20,533 nucleotides of DNA from Spirochaetaceae bacterium (GTDB lineage: Bacteria; Spirochaetota; Spirochaetia; DSM-27196; SLST01). A program made the position numbers and the translations under genes. The stretch lies in NCBI GenBank assembly GCA_007129695.1, contig SKVA01000269.1, forward strand, positions 1 through 20,533, given 5' to 3'. Shown here one piece after another: positions 8,139 through 15,587 of this stretch (the stretch's first letter is position 1; each line of letters begins with the position of its first letter). The notes beneath the pieces are model-generated. The model ran no database searches. It was not told the DNA's origin and saw nothing but the letters and a program-made list of their open reading frames with translations.

Positions 8139-8145
8139 CCGCGCT
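8124..8145 (+). terminator. Hairpin spanning the mlaF stop codon
   Basis: AGCGCGGC (8124-8131) and GCCGCGCT (8138-8145) form a perfect 8-bp GC-rich stem with loop GGTATA. Only TTG follows, so it lacks the T-run of an intrinsic terminator. It may attenuate transcription into the next gene or stabilise the operon mRNA 3' end. Confidence 0.3.
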
Positions 8146-8188
8146 TGCCGGAGCTATTCGCGCTCGCCGGCGCTGTCGCCGGAAAAAC

Positions 8189-10603
8189 ATGATTGACCGT
8201 CGCGGCGTCTACGGTCACAATGGTGAACGGGGCATCGTCATAGTGGAACAGGCTGGCAGCGAACCGATTCTCGATGCTCTTGAACAGCGCCTCGAAGGCA
8301 TCGCCGGTGCGATAGCGGCGTTCCGAGGCGGCGCTGACGACGACGTCGCGCTCGACACAGTCGCCAACGGCGATGAGCCGGGTGAACTCGCTCCCGAGGA
8401 GTCCGACCTGTCGGGACTCAACCCCGGAGAGTCGGTCTTCGAGTTCGTCCTGGAGCGTATCGTCCAGGGCCTCCACTCGCATCTAGGGGGGTCGGACCCG
8501 GAGCAGTTCGATCGGGTAGTCCGCAGCGCTCCCGACATCGTCTGCACGCTCGACGGCGACGCGCGTGTGGTGTCGGTGAACGACCAGTTCTTCGAGCAGC
8601 TCGGGTATCCGCCCGAACAGGTTGTTGGCAGCCGCTTCTTTGAGTTCGTCAGCGACGGATTCGAGCACAAGCTAGCCGCGCGCGTCCGCGGGCTGAGTGG
8701 TTCGCCCGAGCACGAAGTCTCCCGGCCCGACGATATTCTTGTGCTGCGCGCGCGCCGGGAGAATGGCACCAACGCGTCGTTCGAGTGCGTGACGATCCCC
8801 GCCAGCCGCGGTAGCGATCCGGCTCTCGTCGTCGTGCTACGCGATATGTCGCTGCATCGGAGCCTGGTTGATCAGCTGCGGGAGAGCAAGGATAACTACG
8901 ACGCGCTGTCGGAGACGCTCACCGAGGCGATCATCAGGATCGACGAATCGTTTCGCATAGTGTTCGCAAACTCCGCCGTCCGATCGACCTTCGGGTACGC
9001 GGCCGACGAGCTTCGCGGCCGGCCCTTCTCCATTCTGTTCCCAGACGCGATGTACGCCCGACACGAAGCGGAGTTCCGCAAGTACTTCTTCGTCGACGAT
9101 CAGGATCGTCGTATGATCGGCATGCGGAACACCGTCGAGTTGCTCGGAAAGCACAAGAACCGCGGCGTCACGCCGATGGAGATGTCGTTCGGTAACGCGA
9201 AGGACTACCGTGGTCGGACGCTCACGTGCATCATCAGGGATATAACGCAGCGAAAGAACGCCGAGCGCCGACTGCGTCGTCTGGCGTACCACGATCAGCT
9301 GACCGGGCTTGGCAACCGCGATCTGTTCGATATAGAGATCAGGAAAGTGCTCGAGCGGCCGGAGGCGCTCGCCGGCGGGATGGCGGCGTTGCTGTTCCTG
9401 GATCTTGACGGGTTCAAGCAGATCAACGACACGATGGGTCACGACGCCGGCGATCAGCTGTTGATCGACACCGGAGCGCGTCTGTCGCGAACGCTTCGCG
9501 AGTCGGACTCGGTGTACCGGTTCGGCGGTGATGAGTTTGTAGTACTGCTCGGGTACATCCACCAGCGTCGTGATGCGGCGGTCGTCGCGAACAAGATCCT
9601 GGGCGAAATCCGGCGCCCGTTCGAGCTGAGCAGCGCTACCGAAGGGGGGCGCAACACCGCGACGGTTGGCGTGAGCATCGGGATCGCGTTGATTCCCGTC
9701 GACGGGTCCACTATCGAAGCCGTGACCAAGGCCGCCGACCTTGCGATGTACCACGCCAAGGAGTCGGGCAAGAATCGCTTCTCGTACTATCGCGTCGATC
9801 TCAACGATCGCGCGGTTGAACGCTGGGAGCTCGAGCAGGGGATCCGGTCCGCGTTGGAAAACGGTGAGTTCGATCTCCACTACCAGCCGATTGTCGACTC
9901 CGACGGCGCGATCCGGGGACTCGAGGCGCTCCTGCGGTGGAATCACCGGACAAAGGGAACCATCGCGCCTTCACGGTTCATCCCGGTGGCGGAGGAGACC
10001 GGAATCATCGTACCGCTCGGTAACTGGGTGCTCGAGACCGCGTGCCGCGACATTCGTCGGTGGAACGACTCCGGGCACCCGGATGTCTACGTGTCGGTCA
10101 ACCTCTCACCCCGTCAGTTCGACCAGCGTGATCTGGTCGAGACCGTCGGCGGCGCGTTCGAGCGTACCGGCGCCGATCCGGCGAACGTCCGGCTCGAGAT
10201 CACCGAATCGTGCATCATGAGCGCCCCCGAAGAGGCGATCGAGCGGATGCACACGCTCAAGGCGCGGCATCCGGGCCTCAGCATAGCGATCGACGATTTC
10301 GGTACCGGGTACTCCTCACTGAGCTACCTGTCGCAGCTGCCCGCGAGCACGATCAAGATCGATCTGTCGTTCGTGACGAACCTGTTCACGGTGAACAACC
10401 AGAAGATCGTCCGGGCGATCATCAACCTCGCGCACTCGCTCGGTGTCGACATCGTCGCCGAAGGGGTCGAGTCGGCCGATCAGTGGGGTTACTTCCGCGA
10501 GCATCGCTGCAGGTATCTCCAGGGCTACTTCTTCAGCGCCGCGGTCGATCGCGACGCGGCGACCGATCTACTGCTCCGCGGGCACCTTGCGCAGCCGTCG
10601 TAG
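8189..10603 (+). CDS. PAS-PAS-GGDEF-EAL cyclic-di-GMP synthase/phosphodiesterase
   Basis: This protein has 804 aa from the ATG at 8189. The frame also opens at 8093 inside mlaF and offers GTG 8243, so the start is uncertain. Residues 1-105 are unrecognised. PAS1 (about 108-225) and PAS2 (about 235-355) are followed by a GGDEF domain (about 360-530) and an EAL domain (about 545-795). GGDEF is intact at 446-450, with an inhibitory-site RxxD (RESD, 437-440) exactly five residues before it. The EAL domain keeps E579-A-L, N638, E670, the DD pair at 702-703, K723, E758 and Q778. Both synthesis and hydrolysis of c-di-GMP therefore look possible. There is no membrane segment, so it is probably a cytosolic sensor enzyme. 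It follows mlaF by 50 nt and may be read with it or alone. Confidence 0.93.
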   Translation: MIDRRGVYGHNGERGIVIVEQAGSEPILDALEQRLEGIAGAIAAFRGGADDDVALDTVANGDEPGELAPEESDLSGLNPGESVFEFVLERIVQGLHSHLGGSDPEQFDRVVRSAPDIVCTLDGDARVVSVNDQFFEQLGYPPEQVVGSRFFEFVSDGFEHKLAARVRGLSGSPEHEVSRPDDILVLRARRENGTNASFECVTIPASRGSDPALVVVLRDMSLHRSLVDQLRESKDNYDALSETLTEAIIRIDESFRIVFANSAVRSTFGYAADELRGRPFSILFPDAMYARHEAEFRKYFFVDDQDRRMIGMRNTVELLGKHKNRGVTPMEMSFGNAKDYRGRTLTCIIRDITQRKNAERRLRRLAYHDQLTGLGNRDLFDIEIRKVLERPEALAGGMAALLFLDLDGFKQINDTMGHDAGDQLLIDTGARLSRTLRESDSVYRFGGDEFVVLLGYIHQRRDAAVVANKILGEIRRPFELSSATEGGRNTATVGVSIGIALIPVDGSTIEAVTKAADLAMYHAKESGKNRFSYYRVDLNDRAVERWELEQGIRSALENGEFDLHYQPIVDSDGAIRGLEALLRWNHRTKGTIAPSRFIPVAEETGIIVPLGNWVLETACRDIRRWNDSGHPDVYVSVNLSPRQFDQRDLVETVGGAFERTGADPANVRLEITESCIMSAPEEAIERMHTLKARHPGLSIAIDDFGTGYSSLSYLSQLPASTIKIDLSFVTNLFTVNNQKIVRAIINLAHSLGVDIVAEGVESADQWGYFREHRCRYLQGYFFSAAVDRDAATDLLLRGHLAQPS

Positions 10604-10663
10604 AATCGCAGCTACCCGACGAAAACCACTTGCGATGATTAGTTTATTGTGACACTGTAAGGC

Positions 10664-11011
10664 ATGACTAACAAAATGGGCCGGGGCATCGGGTGGTTCG
10701 GTGGTCCCGGGCGACGCCGGCGGGCTCACGGGTCGATAGAACCCGTTGCCGGCGACAGTTGCACGCTCGCCGACCTCGCGATCGGCGATGAAGCCGAGAT
10801 CGTCGGGTACACCGCGACGCACCGCGGCTACCGGTCAAAGCTGCTGTCGATGGGGCTTACGCGCGGAATCCGGATCGTCGTGCGCAATCGCGCGCCGCTC
10901 GGTGATCCGGTGCAGGTCGCGGTCAGAGACTTCGAGTTGTCGCTGCGTGCCGACGAGGCGGCGGCGCTGCGTCTGGTACGCGTCGCGCGGACCGACCGGA
11001 GCGTCTCATGA
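10664..11011 (+). CDS. feoA: FeoA, small SH3-like component of ferrous iron transport
   Basis: This 115-aa protein has a FeoA domain at about residues 34-110 (LADLAIGDEAEIVGY, SKLLSMGLTRGIRIVVRNRAPLGDPVQVAV), which has an SH3-like fold and interacts with FeoB. FeoA proteins are often about 75-85 aa. This one has an extra 30-residue N-terminus rich in Gly and Arg (PGRRRRAHG), which could be real or reflect a later start, although no in-frame later start fits better. TAAGG sits just before the ATG. The stop overlaps feoB by ATGA, indicating translational coupling. The 60-bp upstream spacer is AT-rich, with a short inverted repeat (ATCGCA 10605-10610 / TGCGAT 10631-10636). No clear Fur or DtxR box is visible. 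Confidence 0.9.
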   Translation: MTNKMGRGIGWFGGPGRRRRAHGSIEPVAGDSCTLADLAIGDEAEIVGYTATHRGYRSKLLSMGLTRGIRIVVRNRAPLGDPVQVAVRDFELSLRADEAAALRLVRVARTDRSVS

Positions 11012-13446
11012 GCGCGCCCACCGAGATCACGATCGCGCTCGCCGGTAACCCGAACAGCGGCAAGACGACCGTGTTCAACGCGCTCACCGGCAGCCGACAG
11101 CGCATCGGCAACTGGCCCGGCGTGACCGTCGAGCGCAGGGAAGGAACGTTTCGCCCGTCGGTGGTCGCGAAGGTCGAGCGCCTGCTTGTCGAGCCGTTCG
11201 CGCCGTCGGCGACCGGTGCTGCAGACTCCACTACCGTTTCGGTTGCCAGGGTCGAAGAGCCCGCCGAGCAGACCGGACTTCCCGTCTCGTACCGTGTCGT
11301 CGACCTGCCCGGGATCTACGCGCTCGCGGCCAGCTCCGAAGACGAGGCGATCGCGCGCGACTACCTGCTGTGCGCCGATGCCGACCTGGTCGTGAACATC
11401 GTCGACGCGTCCAACATCCAGCGCAATCTCTTTCTGACGCTGCAGCTTCTGGAGATGGGACTGCCGGTGATCGTAGTGCTCAACATGATGGACCTCGCCG
11501 ACAAGCGGGGGATCGACATCGACGTCGAGCACCTCTCCACCCACCTCGGCTGCCCCGTTATCGCGACGTCGGCGATCCGGTCGCGCGACACCGCCGAACT
11601 CAAGCGCGAGATCCACCGGCACGCCGAAACCGCGCACGCTGCCGCAAGCCGCGCCGGTGGACGATCGGGCTGGGACGGCGACCGCATCGCGTATCCCCGG
11701 CGGATCGAATCGGTCCTCGAGGAGATCGAGTCCGAGTGCGAGCCGCTGTCGGCTCTCACCGGAAGCACCACCAGATGGATCGGTCTCAAGCTCCTTGAAG
11801 GCGATCCGTGGGTAACCAGGCGCGTGGTCGAGACATCCGGGCTGACCGCCGAACTGATCGGGGGTATCATCGCGCGGCTCGAATCGGATCTGGACGAGGA
11901 GCTCGATATCGTTCTTGCCGACGCGAAGTACGGCTTCATCCACGGGCTCTCCGAGCACATCTCCCGCCGCCGGATCTCCGCGCGCTCGGCGACCGAACAG
12001 ATCGACCGGGTCGTGATGAACCGTTTCCTGGCGTTGCCGGTGTTCCTCCTTGTGATGTACGGCGTGTTCTGGTTCACAATGAGCATCGGCGGGGCGTTCA
12101 TCGACTTCTTCGATCTGGCGTTCGGCGCGGTGTTCGTCGACGGGTTCGGATCGGTGCTCGAGTCGATCGGCTCGCCAGGATGGCTGACCGGTATCCTCGC
12201 CGACGGCATCGGAACGGGGATCCAGACGGTCGCCACCTTCGTGCCGATCATCTTCGCGATGTTCCTCGCGCTGTCGCTGCTCGAGGACTCGGGCTACATG
12301 GCGCGCGCTGCGTACGTGATGGATCGCTTCATGCGCAGCATCGGACTGCCCGGCAAGAGCTTCGTGCCGATGATGGTCGGGTTCGGGTGCACCGTTCCGG
12401 CAATCATGGGGACGCGGACGCTCGACTCGCGGCGCGACCGCTTCACGACGATATTCATGTCGCCGTACATGTCGTGCGGCGCGCGGCTTCCGGTGTACGC
12501 GCTGTTCGCCGCGGCGTTCTTCCCCAGTCGATCAGGCGCGGTCGTGCTGTCGCTCTACGTCGCGGGAATCGCGGTCGCGATCTTGACCGGCCTGCTTCTG
12601 AAGCTCACGCTCTTTGGCGGTACCCCGTCGCACTTCGTGATGGAGCTTCCGCCGTATCACGCGCCGCGCGCGCGCCACGTGTTCGGTCAGGCGTGGCAGC
12701 GGCTGCGCCTGTTCGTCGTGCGCGCCGGGATAACGATCACGGTGATCGTGACGATCCTTTCGGTGGTCAATATGCTCGGCACCGACGGGTCGATCGGGCA
12801 CGACGACTCGGCCGATTCGGTCCTGTCGGCGATCGGCAGGACGATCACGCCGGTGTTCTCACCGATGGGGATCGTCCCCGACAACTGGCCGGCGACCGTC
12901 GGCATATTCACCGGGATCTTCGCGAAGGAGGCCGTGGTCGGAACGCTGAACTCGCTCTACGGTCAGGAGGCCGACGCCGATGAACCGGCTGGCTGGGCCA
13001 CGACAATGGTCGACGCGCTGCGGTCGATCCCCGAGAACCTCTTCGCGGCGTTCTCCGGTGCGACCGATCCGCTGGGCCTCGGCGTCATCGCCGACGACGA
13101 GCAAGCCGTCGCCGACGGGGTTGGCGCCGACCTCAGCGTCTTCGCGTCGCTTCGAACGCACTTCACTCCGGTCGGCGCGTACGCGTACCTGCTGTTCGTG
13201 CTGCTCTACTTCCCGTGCGTCGCCGCGATGGCCGCCGCTATCAAGGAGATGGGGGCGCTGCTCGGCTGGACGCTCGCGGCGTACAGTACGCTGCTCGCGT
13301 GGGCGATCGCGACGCTCTACTACCAGATCGCCTCGGGGCCATCGCCCGTGCCGGTGGCGATCGCGGTCGCTCTGATCGGTGCGACGGTCGCGGCCTTCGC
13401 GATCATGCGACGCCTTGGCGTCGCTGCAGAGGCGGCCGACTCGTGA
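11008..13446 (+). CDS. feoB: FeoB, ferrous iron transport GTPase/permease
   Basis: This 812-aa inner-membrane protein imports Fe(II). The N-terminal G domain has G1 GNPNSGKT (13-20), switch I IGNWPGVTVE, G3 DLPG (99-102) and G4 NMMD (159-162). A helical spacer domain and two Gate modules follow, including VGFGCTVPAIMGTRTL with the conserved Cys and MSCGARLPVYALF, and then the C-terminal helices. About 40 extra residues (roughly 51-93, with PFAPSATGAADSTTV) sit between switch I and G3, a loop that is normally short. The start overlaps feoA and the stop overlaps feoC (GTGA). The length is within or slightly above the usual range. Confidence 0.97.
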   Translation: MSAPTEITIALAGNPNSGKTTVFNALTGSRQRIGNWPGVTVERREGTFRPSVVAKVERLLVEPFAPSATGAADSTTVSVARVEEPAEQTGLPVSYRVVDLPGIYALAASSEDEAIARDYLLCADADLVVNIVDASNIQRNLFLTLQLLEMGLPVIVVLNMMDLADKRGIDIDVEHLSTHLGCPVIATSAIRSRDTAELKREIHRHAETAHAAASRAGGRSGWDGDRIAYPRRIESVLEEIESECEPLSALTGSTTRWIGLKLLEGDPWVTRRVVETSGLTAELIGGIIARLESDLDEELDIVLADAKYGFIHGLSEHISRRRISARSATEQIDRVVMNRFLALPVFLLVMYGVFWFTMSIGGAFIDFFDLAFGAVFVDGFGSVLESIGSPGWLTGILADGIGTGIQTVATFVPIIFAMFLALSLLEDSGYMARAAYVMDRFMRSIGLPGKSFVPMMVGFGCTVPAIMGTRTLDSRRDRFTTIFMSPYMSCGARLPVYALFAAAFFPSRSGAVVLSLYVAGIAVAILTGLLLKLTLFGGTPSHFVMELPPYHAPRARHVFGQAWQRLRLFVVRAGITITVIVTILSVVNMLGTDGSIGHDDSADSVLSAIGRTITPVFSPMGIVPDNWPATVGIFTGIFAKEAVVGTLNSLYGQEADADEPAGWATTMVDALRSIPENLFAAFSGATDPLGLGVIADDEQAVADGVGADLSVFASLRTHFTPVGAYAYLLFVLLYFPCVAAMAAAIKEMGALLGWTLAAYSTLLAWAIATLYYQIASGPSPVPVAIAVALIGATVAAFAIMRRLGVAAEAADS

Positions 13447-13691
13447 TCCGTGACGTACGGGCCGAACTGCGCGCGCGTGCGAACGCGACCGTCGGACAGA
13501 TCGCACGCGCTCTCAGTGTGTCGGAGCCCGATGTAGAGGCCGCGATCGCGTTCTGGGAGCACCGCGGGAACGTCGTGCGCTGCACGCCGGTGGGGCAGGT
13601 CTGCGGCGCGTGCAGGCTGTGCGGGGTTCACGACGCGCCGCCCTCCTACCGATGGCAGGTGCTATCGCAGCCGCGTACCCGAGTGGTATAA
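13443..13691 (+). CDS. feoC: FeoC-like winged-helix protein with Fe-S cysteines
   Basis: This 82-aa protein is read from the GTG at 13443, which overlaps the feoB stop. Residues 1-48 form a small winged-helix pattern (TVGQIARALSVSEPDVEAAIAFWEHRGNVVRC). It is followed by four cysteines at 47, 54, 57 and 60 (C-x6-C-x2-C-x2-C), matching FeoC proteins that bind an Fe-S cluster and protect or regulate FeoB. Position directly after feoB supports the call. Earlier in-frame starts exist inside feoB but give no family match. The stop codon (13689-13691) lies within a consensus TATAAT that probably serves the next gene. Confidence 0.85.
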   Translation: MIRDVRAELRARANATVGQIARALSVSEPDVEAAIAFWEHRGNVVRCTPVGQVCGACRLCGVHDAPPSYRWQVLSQPRTRVV

Positions 13692-13692
13692 T
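13684..13692 (+). promoter_or_regulatory. Extended -10 promoter (TGG-TATAAT) for a leaderless aminopeptidase mRNA
   Basis: TGGTATAAT is a perfect extended -10 element (TGn-TATAAT), ending 6 nt before the ATG at 13699. A transcript would start at or next to the A of that ATG. No Shine-Dalgarno at workable spacing is visible; the GGCGG is adjacent to the ATG. No -35 is recognisable, which extended -10 promoters tolerate. Within GC-rich DNA, a chance TATAAT here is unlikely but possible. Confidence 0.5.
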
Positions 13693-13698
13693 CGGCGG

Positions 13699-15486
13699 AT
13701 GCAGATCCGTCAGCGCGTTCAGTCCCTCCGGGAATCGATGGCGTCGCGCACCATCGACGCGTACGTCGTCACCAGTGGCGATCCCCATCAGAGCGAGTAC
13801 CCGCCCGAACGCTGGCGTGGCAGGGCGTGGATCAGCGGATTCACCGGATCGGCGGGGACCGTCGTCGTCACGGTCGACCGGGCGTGTCTCTGGGTCGATT
13901 TCCGTTACTACCTTCAGGCCGAACAGGGTACCGTTGGATCGGGTTTCGAGGTGTTCCGCCACGGCGAGCCTGGAGTTCCCGACTACCCCGAATGGATCGC
14001 AACCGAACTCGGTTCCGGCGCACGGGTCGGGGTCGACGCGTCGACGATGTCGGTATCGGCGCTCGCCGCGCTGACCGCGGCGCTCGCGCCCAGGGGCATC
14101 TCGGTCGACGCCGGTCCCGATCTGCTCGGCGGTATCTGGACCGACCGGCCGGGTCTCCCCGACGCGGCGGTCGTTCCCCACGAAGTTCGGTTTGCCGGAC
14201 AGAGTCGCGGTGAGAAGCTGTCGGCGCTGCGCGCGCGGATGGCTGCCGCTGGCGCGACGCACCATCTGGTTTCGACGCTCGACGACATCGCGTGGTTGTT
14301 CAACCTGCGTGGTAGTGACGTGGCGTACAATCCGGTGTTCCTGGCGTACGCGCTGATCACCGGCGACGACGCGGTGCTCTTCGTCGATCGCAGCCGGATC
14401 GCGGAGTCGCTGCGGCGCGAGCTCGAGTCCGACGCGGTCACGCTCGCGCCGTACGACGACGTTGCCCCCGCGGTCGGCCGGTTGGCGCGCGATTCGGTCG
14501 TGCTCTATTCAGCCGACCAGACGAGCGCGGGTCTTGCCGCGGCGATCGCTTCGTCGGCGCGGCGGATCGAGCGGATCAACCCCACGAGCGAACTCAAGGC
14601 CCGGAAGACCTCGGTCGAAGCCGAGCATCTGCGCGCGACGATGGTTCGCGATGGTGAGGCGATGGTCAGGTTCATTCACTGGCTCATTGGGGCGGTCCGC
14701 GGCGGTGAGCGCGTCACCGAGGTCGGCGCTACCGACAAGCTCCTGGAGCTTCGCTCTCGTGGGGACCGATTCGTGTCGGAGAGCTTCCATCCGATTTCCG
14801 GGTACCGCGGGCACGGCGCGATCGTGCACTACGCGGCGACCGGCGACACGAACTCGGTACTCGAGCCCGCGGGTCTCTACCTGATCGATTCGGGCGCGCA
14901 GTACCTCGATGGGACCACCGACATTACGCGCACGATTGCGCTTGGTGAGCCCGGCCAGGACGAGCGGCGCGACTTCACGCTCGTTCTGAAGGCCCACATC
15001 GCGCTTGCGACGCTGACCTTTCCGGTCGGTACGACCGGGCATATGATCGACGCGATCGCGCGCCACCACCTGTGGAACGAACGGCTGAACTACGGTCACG
15101 GGACCGGCCACGGGGTCGGCTTCTACCTCAACGTCCACGAGGGGCCGCACCGCATCAGCAGCCATCCGAACTCGGTCGCGCTCGAGCCCGGGATGGTCGT
15201 CAGCAACGAACCCGGCGTCTATCGCGCCGATCGCTACGGCATCCGGATCGAGAATCTTCTTCTGGTCGTCGACGCGGGAGCGAGCGAGTTTGGCGCGTTC
15301 CGCCGGTTTGAGACGCTGACGGTCTGCCCGATCGACCGTACGCTGATCAAGGCGTCGCTCCTCACCAGCCGCGAACGCCAGTGGGTCGACGAGTACCACC
15401 GCCACGTTCGCGAGAGGCTCCTTGGCCGACTGGAGGGTGTGGTTGCCGAGTGGCTCGACCACGCGTGCGCACCGCTCACCGACTGA
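13699..15486 (+). CDS. Xaa-Pro aminopeptidase (M24B, long aminopeptidase P type)
   Basis: This 595-aa metallopeptidase removes N-terminal residues preceding proline. The N-terminus (MQIRQRVQSLRESM, DAYVVTSGDPHQSEY, GFTGSAGTVVVT) matches the long three-domain aminopeptidase P family and fixes the start. Two creatinase-like domains (about 1-310) precede the pita-bread M24 domain (about 315-540) with metal ligands D397, D408, H471 (in GHGTGHGVGF), E504 (NEPGVY) and E518 (RIEN). The C-terminal M24_C extension (LLTSRERQWVDEYHRHVRERL) is complete. No signal peptide is present, so it acts in the cytosol on peptides. It appears to be transcribed on its own from a -10 box inside the feoC stop and ends at a short terminator. 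Confidence 0.95.
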   Translation: MQIRQRVQSLRESMASRTIDAYVVTSGDPHQSEYPPERWRGRAWISGFTGSAGTVVVTVDRACLWVDFRYYLQAEQGTVGSGFEVFRHGEPGVPDYPEWIATELGSGARVGVDASTMSVSALAALTAALAPRGISVDAGPDLLGGIWTDRPGLPDAAVVPHEVRFAGQSRGEKLSALRARMAAAGATHHLVSTLDDIAWLFNLRGSDVAYNPVFLAYALITGDDAVLFVDRSRIAESLRRELESDAVTLAPYDDVAPAVGRLARDSVVLYSADQTSAGLAAAIASSARRIERINPTSELKARKTSVEAEHLRATMVRDGEAMVRFIHWLIGAVRGGERVTEVGATDKLLELRSRGDRFVSESFHPISGYRGHGAIVHYAATGDTNSVLEPAGLYLIDSGAQYLDGTTDITRTIALGEPGQDERRDFTLVLKAHIALATLTFPVGTTGHMIDAIARHHLWNERLNYGHGTGHGVGFYLNVHEGPHRISSHPNSVALEPGMVVSNEPGVYRADRYGIRIENLLLVVDAGASEFGAFRRFETLTVCPIDRTLIKASLLTSRERQWVDEYHRHVRERLLGRLEGVVAEWLDHACAPLTD

Positions 15487-15493
15487 GCTTTTT
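15474..15493 (+). terminator. Candidate intrinsic terminator after the aminopeptidase
   Basis: GCTCA (15474-15478), loop CCGAC and TGAGC (15484-15488) are followed at once by five Ts (15489-15493). The right arm contains the TGA stop codon. The stem is only 5 bp, so termination may be partial. It is followed directly by a TTGACA promoter element, which supports a transcription-unit boundary here. Confidence 0.4.
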
Positions 15494-15494
15494 G

Positions 15495-15524
15495 TTGACA
15501 GAACGCGTGGGCAGATAGTACCCT
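15495..15524 (+). promoter_or_regulatory. Sigma-70-type promoter for the GGDEF-PilZ gene
   Basis: A perfect -35 TTGACA (15495-15500) is followed after 18 nt by TACCCT (15519-15524, fitting TAnnnT). TAGTAC at 15516-15521 is an alternative -10. The leader of about 55 nt before the GTG at 15588 contains a small interrupted hairpin (CGGCAGCC / GGCTACCG around 15543-15561) and GGAG at 15578-15581. Confidence 0.5.
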
Positions 15525-15587
15525 TCCGATAGACGGACTCGCCGGCAGCCTACGGCTACCGCGTCGGATTCCTCTCTGGAGCGGTAA

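Noticed and set aside
8093..8188. Upstream start for the GGDEF-EAL protein inside mlaF
   Set aside because: The extra 32 residues are Arg/Gly/Ala-rich out-of-frame mlaF sequence and its hairpin, with no domain and no ribosome-binding site.
10604..10671. Fur or DtxR operator before feoA
   Set aside because: The spacer is AT-rich and has loose repeats (TTAGT/ACTAA, ATCGCA/TGCGAT), but neither family consensus is matched well enough.
11808..12983. A 391-codon open frame inside feoB in another frame
   Set aside because: It is an Arg-rich shadow of the FeoB gate domains produced by high GC. It has no recognisable domain, and FeoB motifs are intact in the main frame.
13215..13442. Upstream start for feoC inside feoB
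   Set aside because: The added residues are an alternate-frame reading of the FeoB C-terminus. The GTG at 13443 gives a normal FeoC length and the usual overlap.
15525..15587. c-di-GMP riboswitch in the leader of the GGDEF-PilZ gene
   Set aside because: A small interrupted hairpin exists, but the conserved GEMM-type internal sequences and tetraloop/receptor are not seen and the leader is too short.
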